A DNA stretch of 6,843 bases, taken from NCBI GenBank assembly GCA_030696435.1, contig JAUYSF010000072.1, positions 1 through 6,843 on the forward strand, given 5' to 3'. The notes beneath the pieces are model-generated. The model ran no database searches. It worked only from the letters and a program-made list of their open reading frames with translations, and was not told where the DNA came from. The position numbers and the translations under genes were made by a program. Of this stretch, positions 1-6,152 are shown in pieces. Numbering within the stretch: position 1 is the first letter of the stretch; every line of letters begins with the position of its first letter. Origin of the DNA: Desulfoprunum sp. (GTDB taxonomy: Bacteria > Desulfobacterota > Desulfobulbia > Desulfobulbales > Desulfocapsaceae).

Positions 1-1
1 T

Positions 2-1063
2 CCATCCTGTATAGGTTTTACTCTCAATTACCTCAGCCAGGCCAACTGCACCTTCGCCATCATCGGTTTTCTCAAGAAACACTGGCCGGATATCCCCATC
101 GTCATGGGCGGCGGGTTGATCACCACTTGGATGCGTGGTCCCTCCTGGCAAAATCCCTTTGCCGGTCTCATCGATTTTCTCATTGCAGGACCGGGCGAGG
201 GACCGCTGCTGGCCTTTCTCGGCGCGGAGAGGCCGAGCGAGAAACCTATCACTGATTATCTGGGACTCAGGGATCTGCCCTACCTTGCACCGGGCTTCAT
301 CCTGCCCTATGCCGCCTCCTCGGGCTGCTACTGGAAAAAATGCGCCTTCTGCCCCGAGACGAGTGAAGAAAATCCCTACCACCCCCTCAGCCCACAGCAG
401 GTCACAGCAGAACTCGGCCAATTGACCAACGCCACTCATCCCAGGCTCCTGCATTTTCTTGACAATGCGGTCAGTCCGACGATCATGAAGGAGTTGATCC
501 GGCAGCCACCGGGGCCTGAGTGGTACGGCTTTGCCCGAGTCAGCCGTCACCTCACTGACCCTGATTTCTGCAGGACCTTGCGGCAATCGGGCTGTGTCAT
601 GCTCAAACTCGGTATCGAATCGGGTTCACAGGAGGTCCTGGAGAATATGCACAAGGGTATCGATATCCGGCAGGTATCAGATGCGCTGAGGGTCTTGCAC
701 GGGGCAGGAATCGCCACCTACGTCTATCTCCTCTTCGGCACTCCTTCAGAATCTCTTGCAGAGGCACGAGAGACCCTTGAATTTGTCAGGAAGCACCATC
801 GGGAAATAACCTTTCTCAATCTGGCAATCTTTAATCTACCGGTCGGCAGCATCGAGGCTAATGATCTCGAAATTACCGACCGGCACCAGGGGGATCTCTC
901 GCTCTATCACGATTTCCGCCACCCACGGAACTGGAACCGCCGGGAAATCCGCCACTTTCTAGCCGCTGAATTCAAATGCCAGCCGACGGTCTTGCCGATT
1001 CTCCAGCGGGATCCGCCTTTTTTCACCTCAAATCACGCGGCCTTTTTTACCGGTATTGCTTAA
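2..1063 (+). CDS. B12-binding-domain radical SAM protein, 5' end missing
   Basis: The frame is open from base 2 and ends at TAA 1061-1063, giving 353 visible residues. The ATG at 104 is internal, because the 34 codons before it read as the second half of a cobalamin-binding-type Rossmann domain (GFTLNYLSQANC, then PDIPIVMGGG). A radical SAM domain follows. Its iron-sulfur cluster motif is GCYWKKCAFC (cysteines at visible residues 109, 114 and 117), a CX4CX2C spacing instead of the usual CX3CX2C. Further family marks are KLGIESGSQEVLENMHKG and YLLFGTPSES. Proteins of this kind use a [4Fe-4S] cluster to cleave S-adenosylmethionine, often for methylation or rearrangement; the substrate here cannot be told. 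Roughly 100 or more N-terminal residues are probably missing, including any DxHxxG cobalamin-ligand motif, so real B12 binding is unproven. The gene converges on the FKBP gene, and no classical terminator follows. The class is secure; the exact function is unknown. Confidence 0.88.
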   Translation, partial: PSCIGFTLNYLSQANCTFAIIGFLKKHWPDIPIVMGGGLITTWMRGPSWQNPFAGLIDFLIAGPGEGPLLAFLGAERPSEKPITDYLGLRDLPYLAPGFILPYAASSGCYWKKCAFCPETSEENPYHPLSPQQVTAELGQLTNATHPRLLHFLDNAVSPTIMKELIRQPPGPEWYGFARVSRHLTDPDFCRTLRQSGCVMLKLGIESGSQEVLENMHKGIDIRQVSDALRVLHGAGIATYVYLLFGTPSESLAEARETLEFVRKHHREITFLNLAIFNLPVGSIEANDLEITDRHQGDLSLYHDFRHPRNWNRREIRHFLAAEFKCQPTVLPILQRDPPFFTSNHAAFFTGIA

Positions 1064-1188
1064 TTTCATTTCCAAATCAAGATGAGAACGCGAAGGCAAG
1101 CGAGCAGCGACGAGACAGTACATTGAGTACGGCAAGGAGCCGCACAGCATAGCCGACAAAGTTAACGCTTGATTTGGACTTGGAATAA
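1061..1188. repeat. Short inverted-terminus element A (REP/MITE-like)
   Basis: This element fills nearly the whole gap between the two convergent genes. Its ends are inverted copies: TCCAAATCAAG at 1071-1081 and CTTGATTTGGA at 1168-1178 are perfect 11-bp complements. The match extends outward to 21 bp per side (1061-1081 against 1168-1188, 17 of 21 matching). The interior includes GTAC-attga-GTAC (1118-1130) but no long stem and no ORF of interest. Bases 1063-1101 match the reverse complement of 1740-1778 (element B) at 34 of 39 positions. No clear target-site duplication is visible. It looks like a non-autonomous interspersed repeat. I cannot name a family, and copy number needs the genome. 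Confidence 0.6.
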
Positions 1189-1199
1189 CATGAGGACGG

Positions 1200-1631
1200 C
1201 TATCTGATCTCAACCAGCTCGATGGCAAAGATCAGATCCTTGCCGGCCAATGGTGGGTTGGCATCGAGGATGATGTTGCTGTCGGTGATCTCGGTAACCA
1301 CTACCCGGATCAGTTCGCCGTTGACGCCGCCCATCTCGAGTCGCATGCCGAGTTCGAGGTCGAGTCCCGGCGGAACCTGGTCGAGGGGCGCGTTGATGAC
1401 CATCTCCTCGTTGCGCTCGCCATAGGCCTTGTCGACAGGGATATCGACAACCTTCGACTGGCCGACGGTCATGCCGATCATTGCCTCGTCAAAGCCCGCA
1501 ATGACCTGACCGCTGCCGACCGCAAACTCAAGAGGATCACGGCCTTCGGAGGTATCAAAGACCGTCCCGTCACTGAGTTTGCCGGTATAGTGGACCAATA
1601 CCGTATCACCTTTTTTCACTTCTGTTGTCAT
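1200..1631 (-). CDS. FKBP-type peptidyl-prolyl cis-trans isomerase (SlyD/SlpA-like)
   Basis: This 143-residue cytoplasmic protein starts at ATG 1629-1631 and stops with TAG. It catalyses cis-trans isomerisation of prolyl bonds and likely acts as a folding helper. The FKBP core is split in SlyD fashion. The first part (residues 5-70) carries VLVHYTGKL (Y15), GTVFDTSEG (F25, D26), PLEFAVGSGQVIAGFDEA (F36, V43, I44, F47) and AYGER (Y70). An inserted IF (chaperone) domain lies at about residues 73-122, and the last strand is NPPLAGKDLIFAIELVEI. Aromatic and acidic pocket residues of FKBPs are thus present. There is no signal peptide and no histidine/cysteine-rich metal-binding tail as in E. coli SlyD; it ends right after the fold, as SlpA/FkpB-like members do. 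AAAGGAG sits 5 nt before the ATG. I saw no convincing promoter. The gene is monocistronic in appearance and is bracketed by related repeats A and B. Confidence 0.95.
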   Translation of the reverse strand: MTTEVKKGDTVLVHYTGKLSDGTVFDTSEGRDPLEFAVGSGQVIAGFDEAMIGMTVGQSKVVDIPVDKAYGERNEEMVINAPLDQVPPGLDLELGMRLEMGGVNGELIRVVVTEITDSNIILDANPPLAGKDLIFAIELVEIR

Positions 1632-1636
1632 ATCCG

Positions 1637-1643
1637 CTCCTTT
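1637..1643 (-). promoter_or_regulatory. Ribosome binding site of the FKBP gene
   Basis: On the minus strand AAAGGAG lies 5 nt upstream of the ATG at 1631, a near-ideal Shine-Dalgarno position that fixes the start. Just upstream is a small palindrome, GCCCA-a-TGGGC (1645-1655), too short in the loop to form a hairpin by itself. Confidence 0.85.
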
Positions 1644-1686
1644 GGCCCATTGGGCTTTTTCTCTTCGATAAAATGGTTCATTGTTT

Positions 1687-1772
1687 TTTTCAGCTCACGA
1701 CACGAACGCCAAGGCCAGCCGCAGATCTAAGGAGCTGCGGCTGGCCTTGGCGTTCTCGTCTTGATTTGAAAA
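1687..1772. repeat. Long-hairpin repeat element B, related to element A
   Basis: The core is a perfect 21-bp inverted repeat: left arm 1704-1724 (begins GAACGCCAAGGCC), 10-nt loop 1725-1734, right arm 1735-1755. The arms continue outward for 17 more bases with 12 matching (1687-1703 against 1756-1772), giving 38-bp arms with 33 matches. The outer edge TTTTCAAATCAAG is intact on the right and degenerate on the left. In the minus orientation it reads CAAATCAAGACGAGAACGCC, nearly the same as the left end of element A. It sits 56 bp upstream of the FKBP start, so a minus-strand transcript crossing it would carry a very stable stem. No T-run follows the stem on the minus strand, so it is not a standard terminator for that direction. 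Confidence 0.8.
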
Positions 1773-1793
1773 TGGAATCACTGCCTGATTCCA
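1773..1793. repeat. 8-bp palindrome beside element B
   Basis: TGGAATCA-ctgcc-TGATTCCA is a perfect inverted repeat with a 5-nt spacer, immediately next to the right end of element B. It could be part of the element, an insertion-site feature, or an operator-like site upstream of the FKBP gene. The sequence alone does not decide. Confidence 0.45.
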
Positions 1794-1893
1794 AGATGAC
1801 ATAAAAAGACGCAAACAGGCGGCCACTATAGCATAGCAGAGAGATGAAAGATACACCTGCCAGCCTTTTTTTCCTTTCCAGTCGGCAGGCCGT

Positions 1894-1934
1894 AAAAAGA
1901 AACGGGCGGATTCCGCCCCATGCGGCATCCGCCC
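1894..1934 (-). terminator. Rho-independent terminator of the chemoreceptor gene
   Basis: About 40 nt past the chemoreceptor stop, the minus strand reads GGGCGGAT-g-CCGC, loop, GCGG-a-ATCCGCCC. This is an 8-bp stem (1904-1911 with 1927-1934), one mismatch, then a 4-bp stem with a 5-nt loop. It is followed directly by GTTTCTTTTT (1903 down to 1894). A GC-rich stem plus a T-run is the standard intrinsic terminator. Transcription of the chemoreceptor therefore likely ends before the FKBP gene. Confidence 0.85.
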
Positions 1935-1974
1935 TCATATTTTACAAACATGTTTCAGCCGGTGAGTTGTTTGG

Positions 1975-4128
1975 CTACACCTTGAAGGTCGAGACCAGTT
2001 TATTGAAGCCGTCCGAGAGGCTTTTGAGCCGTGCGGCATTGTCACTCACCGATTTGGCGTTGTTGCTCATCTCAGTACTTGCCTGATTCACCTCGGCGAT
2101 CTCTCGGGCGATATCGCCCGACACCTCCGAGCTCTGGGAAACGTTGGTATTTATCTCCTGGATGCCCTGCAGGATCTGGCTGACGCTCTTGGCGATCTCA
2201 TTGGCCGTCACCGACTGCTCCTCCACCGCCGTGGCGATGGTATTGACGATATCGCTGTTCTCCCCGACCACGGTACTTATAGTCTGGATCTCGGAGACCG
2301 TGGCGTTAGTGGTCTTCTGAATATCGCTAATCCGCACCCTGATCTGCCGGGCCGCCTCGGAGGTCTGTTTGGCCAGTTCCTTGATCTCACTGGCCACAAC
2401 CGCAAAACCCTTACCGGCATCACCGGCCCTGGCTGCCTCGATGGTGGCATTGAGGGCCAGCAGATCGACCTGGTCGGAGATTTCGGATATCGTTTCCAGA
2501 ACCTTGTTGATTTCCCGGGCGGCAACACCGAGTTCATCCACCCTGGCCGAGGCGGATGCAGCCTGGGAAACCGCCTTATCGGTAATGGCCCTGGCCTTTT
2601 CCGAGGTCTCGGCGATCTCGTTGATAGTCGAGGTCATCTCTTCGACGGCGGCCGAAACCACATCGACACTGGCGGCAGTTTCATCCATTGAGGAGGCGAC
2701 GGTCGCCATATTGGCAGACATTTCCTCAACCGCTGCGGCCACCGTATTCGATTTATCCGAGGTGGCCGAGGCACCGCTCGACATTTCGCCTGCCGTGACG
2801 GCCAGGGATTGCGCCGACGAATGCACCTCCCGCGCATCCGTGCCGATGATCTTGATGATGCCCTGCAGTTTTTCAACGAAGACATTGAACCACTTAGCCA
2901 TGTCCGCCAGCTCATCCTTGGTGACTACCTGCAATCTGCGGGTGAGATCACCCTCGCCTTCAGCGATATCGCGCAGCATCAGCCCGGCATCCTTGATCGG
3001 TCGGGAGATCTTGCGGGAGACAAAGGTCAGGACCACGGCTACGACCAGGATGAGAAGAGCACTGATTCCTATGATCCACACCCTCTGGGCGCTGACCGCC
3101 CCGGTTATCCCCTGTTCCTGCTGGGCCAGGGCTAGATCGATATCATCGACGTAGATGCCGGTGCCGACGATCCAGTTCCATTCCTTGAACAACTTGACAA
3201 ACGACAGTTTAGCAACCGGCTTTTCCTTGCCCGGTTTTGGCCACATATAGTCGACAAACCCCTCCCCTTTGTCGCGACCGACCTGAGCCATCTCGCTAAA
3301 AAGCTTTTTGCCGTTCGGATCGGCATAATCCTTGTAATTCTTGCCGTTCATCTCAGGTTTGATCGGATGCATGACCATATTCGCTTCGGTATCGATAATG
3401 AAGAAGTAATCATTACCGTCGGGTCCGAAACGCAGGCTGCTGATCTGCTGTCGGGCCTCTTCCTGAAACCTCTTTTCGGCATTTTCAAGATAGACGCCGG
3501 TGCCGATCACCCAGTTCCAGGGTTTGAACAATCGGACATAGGAGAGTTTACCAACTGGTTTCTCCTCGCCCGGTTTTGGCCACATATAGTCGACGAAGCC
3601 CTTTTCCTTTTCGCCACAAACCTTGACCATCTCGACGAAGAGTTTTTTGCCGTTCGGGTCGGCAAAGGTTGCAAGGTCTTTGCCGTTCATCTCCGGTTTT
3701 GTCGGATGCATGACCATGAAGGGCCGCATGTCGTTGATCCACAGATAGTTGCCGTCGCCGTAGCGCATGGTGCTGATGACGGCAGCGGCAGCCTGCTGCT
3801 TCTCGGCATCACTCAGGTCGGTTTTTTTATAGATGGCCTCTATGGAAGAATAGGCCAGGTTGACAATCGACTCAAGTTCACGCTTATAGACCATGGCCAC
3901 CTGCTCCGGGTCATGGGCCGCCTTGTACTGGGTCTCCATGATCTTGAAGGTGTTGCGCACCAGGTCATTGAGTTTTTCATTCTTGGCATCGCGCATGACG
4001 GTGCTAATGGTTTTAAGACTCTGAGCCCCCTGATTCTGCAGAGAATTGATACTCATGAAGGTGGTGAAGATCCCGAAGATGAGGAAAAAGGGCAGGGTAA
4101 AAAGGAGAATCTTGGTTTTGATCGACAT
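1975..4128 (-). CDS. Methyl-accepting chemotaxis protein with tandem Cache domains
   Basis: This 717-residue inner-membrane chemoreceptor senses a small molecule outside the membrane and controls CheA kinase through CheW. In order it has TM1 (about 6-26), a helical stretch (27-120), Cache_2-type domain 1 (about 121-216), Cache domain 2 (about 233-330), TM2 (350-370), HAMP (371-423) and a long methyl-accepting coiled coil to the end. The signalling tip is DLLALNATIEAARAGDAGKG (555-574), close to consensus. The arms on either side of the tip are of similar length, which suggests the 40-heptad class (inferred). The Cache domains are clear duplicates: MVMHPTKPEMNGK at 138 and MVMHPIKPEMNGK at 251, both followed by ADPNGKKLF and FVDYMWPKPG. 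The ligand is unknown; Cache_2 sensors often bind small organic acids. There is no CheR-docking pentapeptide at the C-terminus, which ends STFKV. AGGAGG lies 5 nt before the ATG. The gene is not beside other che or flagellar genes. Confidence 0.97.
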   Translation of the reverse strand: MSIKTKILLFTLPFFLIFGIFTTFMSINSLQNQGAQSLKTISTVMRDAKNEKLNDLVRNTFKIMETQYKAAHDPEQVAMVYKRELESIVNLAYSSIEAIYKKTDLSDAEKQQAAAAVISTMRYGDGNYLWINDMRPFMVMHPTKPEMNGKDLATFADPNGKKLFVEMVKVCGEKEKGFVDYMWPKPGEEKPVGKLSYVRLFKPWNWVIGTGVYLENAEKRFQEEARQQISSLRFGPDGNDYFFIIDTEANMVMHPIKPEMNGKNYKDYADPNGKKLFSEMAQVGRDKGEGFVDYMWPKPGKEKPVAKLSFVKLFKEWNWIVGTGIYVDDIDLALAQQEQGITGAVSAQRVWIIGISALLILVVAVVLTFVSRKISRPIKDAGLMLRDIAEGEGDLTRRLQVVTKDELADMAKWFNVFVEKLQGIIKIIGTDAREVHSSAQSLAVTAGEMSSGASATSDKSNTVAAAVEEMSANMATVASSMDETAASVDVVSAAVEEMTSTINEIAETSEKARAITDKAVSQAASASARVDELGVAAREINKVLETISEISDQVDLLALNATIEAARAGDAGKGFAVVASEIKELAKQTSEAARQIRVRISDIQKTTNATVSEIQTISTVVGENSDIVNTIATAVEEQSVTANEIAKSVSQILQGIQEINTNVSQSSEVSGDIAREIAEVNQASTEMSNNAKSVSDNAARLKSLSDGFNKLVSTFKV
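3229..3594. repeat. Direct repeat inside the chemoreceptor gene (Cache duplication)
   Basis: Bases 3229-3255 and 3568-3594 are identical over 27 bp, at an offset of 339 bp (113 codons). A second pair, starting TTGCCGTTCA at 3341 and 3680, has the same offset. They encode the FVDYMWPKPG and MNGK segments of the two Cache domains, so the sensor arose by, or is kept alike by, tandem duplication. Confidence 0.85.
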
Positions 4129-4133
4129 GGCTT

Positions 4134-4139
4134 CCTCCT
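4134..4139 (-). promoter_or_regulatory. Ribosome binding site of the chemoreceptor gene
   Basis: The minus strand has a perfect AGGAGG, 5 nt before the ATG at 4126-4128. It confirms the start, which places a Lys-flanked hydrophobic helix right at the N-terminus as expected for a chemoreceptor. Confidence 0.88.
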
Positions 4140-4226
4140 ATACAGAATGAAAACGTTCCGATGCTCGACGCTCAGAGACTCATTGAATCTTTTCAGAGGC
4201 AAGATCATTGCTCCCTCTCTTTGAGG

Positions 4227-4254
4227 TATATACGAAACACCCGGAGAGAGTCAA
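4227..4254 (-). promoter_or_regulatory. Sigma70-like promoter of the chemoreceptor gene
   Basis: On the minus strand TTGACT (4254-4249, 5 of 6 to consensus) is followed after 16 bp by TATATA (4232-4227). Transcription would begin near 4220, leaving a leader of about 90 nt before the ATG. No match to a sigma28 flagellar promoter was seen, so expression may not follow the flagellar cascade. Prediction by eye. Confidence 0.55.
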
Positions 4255-4334
4255 GCTTTCAACTCCTGCCGATTTTCTCCTTTTTCTTTTAGGCCCATTG
4301 TAGTAATTTTCTGAGTCAACAGCCCTTTCAGTAA

Positions 4335-4363
4335 TTGCCGGTCAGCCAGGCAAACATTTCAAT
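4335..4363 (+). promoter_or_regulatory. Possible promoter of the pyruvate kinase gene
   Basis: TTGCCG (4335-4340), a 17-bp gap and TTCAAT (4358-4363) each match the sigma70 consensus at 4 of 6 bases. An inverted TTGCC-N9-GGCAA (4335-4353) overlaps the -35 box. The leader would be about 40 nt and contains GGCCGGCC (4367-4374). Weak by sequence; the position is right. Confidence 0.3.
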
Positions 4364-4409
4364 AAAGGCCGGCCAGATATTCTCTCATGCACCCGAGACC
4401 ACAACCCCT

Positions 4410-6152
4410 ATGAAGAAAACAAAGATAGTTGCCACCTTAGGCCCGCGCAGCCAGACCGAAGAAGAGATTCTCGCCTTTATCCAGGCCGGGATGGACGTCG
4501 CCCGGATCAATCTCTCGCACGGAGACCGCCAGGCCCACGAACGGCTCATCGATCTGGTGAAGAAGGCCAGACGCCGAGCGGATAGTGATACCGCCATCCT
4601 CCTTGACACCCGCGGCCCGGAGATCCGGGTTCTTGACCTGCCGGCACCTCTTGAACTCGCCGACGGCCAGCATCTGGTCATCACCTCCGACCATGCCTCC
4701 TGCAACAGTGAGCGCATCGGCGTGAACTATGCCGGTTTTGCCCTCGATGTGCACAAAGGCCACCGCATTCTGCTCGACGACGGCAAACTGGCCTTGAAAG
4801 TCATCAGCGTGACCGGCGGCGATGTCCTCACCCTCGTCGTCACCGGCGGACGACTGACCAGCCGCAAGCGGGTCAGCCTGCCTGATTCTACCGTCAATCT
4901 GCCATCGCTTTCTGAAGAGGACAAGGCGGATATCGCCTTCGGGGTAAGCAAGAACGTCGACTTTATCGCCACCTCCTTTGTCCGCCAGGCCGACGATGTC
5001 TGGGCGGTGCGCCGCATAATCGAAGAGCACGGCGGCAGACAGGCAATTATCGCCAAGATCGAAAACCGCCAGGGCGTTGAAAATCTGGGCCAGATCCTCC
5101 AGGCTGCTGAAGGCTTGATGGTGGCGCGAGGCGACCTCGGGGTCGAGATGCCGGCCGAAGAGGTGCCGATCATCCAGAAACGGCTGATCCACGCCGCCAA
5201 CCTCGCCGGCAAACCGGTGATCACCGCCACCCAGATGCTCGAATCGATGATCACCAGCCCCACCCCGACCAGGGCCGAGGCCAGCGATGTCACCAATGCC
5301 ATCTTCGACGGGACCGATGCCGTCATGCTCTCGGCGGAAACCGCCACCGGCAAATATCCCCTTGAAGCCATCCGCTTCCTGGTCAGCTGCGCCGAGATAT
5401 CAGAGAATTCGCTTGATTACGAAAATATCCTGGCAGCCGGACTGCGCCACCGTCGACCGGTAGTGACCGACGCCATATCCTACGCTTGCTGCGCCACGGC
5501 GGCCGACCTTGAGGCCACCGCGATCATCACCGCTACCACCTCGGGCTCGACTGCCAGGATGGTGGCCCGCTACCGGCCCAGGACACCGATCATCGCCGTC
5601 AGTCCGGTCATGGAAACCATCCGCCAGCTCCAGCTCATCAGAGGTGTCGTGCCGCTGTATTGCGCCTCAGCCTCAACGATGGACGAGCAGCTTGATCGGG
5701 CCATCCATATCGCCACCCAGGCCCAGCTCATCACCAATGGCGACCTGGTGGTGATCACCGCCGGTATGCCCCTGCAGACCCCCGGCACCACCAATATGCT
5801 CAAGGTCCATACGGTGGCCGATATCTGTTTTGCCGGCCAGGGCATCGGCTCGGGCACCGCCCATGGACTGGTCAGAATTATCGAGACGGAGACCGATTGG
5901 CACGATCTGCCGGAAGAGGTCATTGTCGTCGTCTCCTCTACCAATCCCGGCATGCTGAAACACCTGGGCCGGGTCCAGGGTATTATCGCCGAGCAGCCCG
6001 GCCTGACCTCACACGCCGCCATCGTCGGACGGGAACTCGGTATTCCAGTGGTCTGCAACGTCCCCGAGGCCACCTCGCTCTTCGAGAACGGACAGCTGAT
6101 CACGATCAACGGCACCACCGGCCATATCTGCTATGGCTCTTCCTGCTCATGA
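4410..6152 (+). CDS. pyk: Pyruvate kinase with C-terminal PEP-utiliser-like domain
   Basis: This 580-residue cytoplasmic enzyme transfers phosphate from phosphoenolpyruvate to ADP, the last step of glycolysis. The start MKKTKIVATLGP matches the family; an upstream in-frame TTG at 4335 would add 25 unlike residues. Motifs: RINLSHG (R32, N34, S36), LDTRGPEIR (D66, E71), IAKIENRQG (K216 catalytic, E218 metal), ARGDLGVEMP (D242), TATQMLESM (T274) and PTRAEASDV. The B domain spans about 74-160, and the C domain has the effector phosphate loop TTSGSTAR (376-383). Residues about 505-580 are an extra C-terminal domain, with GLTSHAAIVGRELGIPVV resembling the PEP-utilising mobile domain, as in Bacillus-type pyruvate kinases of similar length. 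Oddities are DTRGPEIR where DTKGPEIR is usual, and RVSLPD where GVNLPG is usual. No Shine-Dalgarno site is visible before the ATG. The stop overlaps the next gene by 4 nt. Confidence 0.96.
   Translation: MKKTKIVATLGPRSQTEEEILAFIQAGMDVARINLSHGDRQAHERLIDLVKKARRRADSDTAILLDTRGPEIRVLDLPAPLELADGQHLVITSDHASCNSERIGVNYAGFALDVHKGHRILLDDGKLALKVISVTGGDVLTLVVTGGRLTSRKRVSLPDSTVNLPSLSEEDKADIAFGVSKNVDFIATSFVRQADDVWAVRRIIEEHGGRQAIIAKIENRQGVENLGQILQAAEGLMVARGDLGVEMPAEEVPIIQKRLIHAANLAGKPVITATQMLESMITSPTPTRAEASDVTNAIFDGTDAVMLSAETATGKYPLEAIRFLVSCAEISENSLDYENILAAGLRHRRPVVTDAISYACCATAADLEATAIITATTSGSTARMVARYRPRTPIIAVSPVMETIRQLQLIRGVVPLYCASASTMDEQLDRAIHIATQAQLITNGDLVVITAGMPLQTPGTTNMLKVHTVADICFAGQGIGSGTAHGLVRIIETETDWHDLPEEVIVVVSSTNPGMLKHLGRVQGIIAEQPGLTSHAAIVGRELGIPVVCNVPEATSLFENGQLITINGTTGHICYGSSCS

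Larger units (their letters stand above)
1632..1974. other. Spacer between chemoreceptor and FKBP genes
   Basis: This 343-nt gap has no credible gene. From right to left it holds the chemoreceptor terminator (about 1894-1934), an unremarkable AT-rich stretch (about 1795-1890), a short palindrome (1773-1793), hairpin element B (1687-1772) and the FKBP leader with its ribosome site. Short open frames here lack ribosome sites and overlap these structures. Confidence 0.75.

Noticed and set aside
1704..1755. Element B as an intrinsic terminator
   Set aside because: On the minus strand the stem is followed by GTGTCGTGAGCTGAAAA, not a T-run. On the plus strand the following sequence is only weakly T-rich and there is no plus-strand gene to end. 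A proper terminator for the receptor exists at 1894-1934.
1061..1778. Composite transposon carrying the FKBP gene
   Set aside because: There is no transposase, no target duplication, and the flanking elements differ in length and interior. A dispersed repeat family is the simpler reading.
1690..1938. Overlapping small open frames in the spacer
   Set aside because: They run through the hairpin and the terminator and have no ribosome site or recognisable sequence.
2369..3154. 261-codon plus-strand open frame, Ser/Ala/Thr-rich
   Set aside because: It is the mirror of the coiled-coil signalling region. Its low-complexity composition is a shadow of that repeat-rich sequence.
3229..3594. CRISPR-like or other non-coding repeat
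   Set aside because: There are only two copies, both in frame inside a coding sequence; it is domain duplication.
3367..4224. 285-codon plus-strand open frame opposite the chemoreceptor
   Set aside because: It is antisense to the well-supported receptor gene, has no ribosome site or family resemblance, and is explained by codon bias of the true strand.
4335..4409. TTG start extending pyruvate kinase by 25 residues
   Set aside because: The added residues do not resemble the family, there is no ribosome site, and MKKTKIVATLGP is the expected N-terminus.
4437..5192. 251-codon minus-strand open frame
   Set aside because: It is antisense to conserved pyruvate kinase motifs, with no domain of its own.
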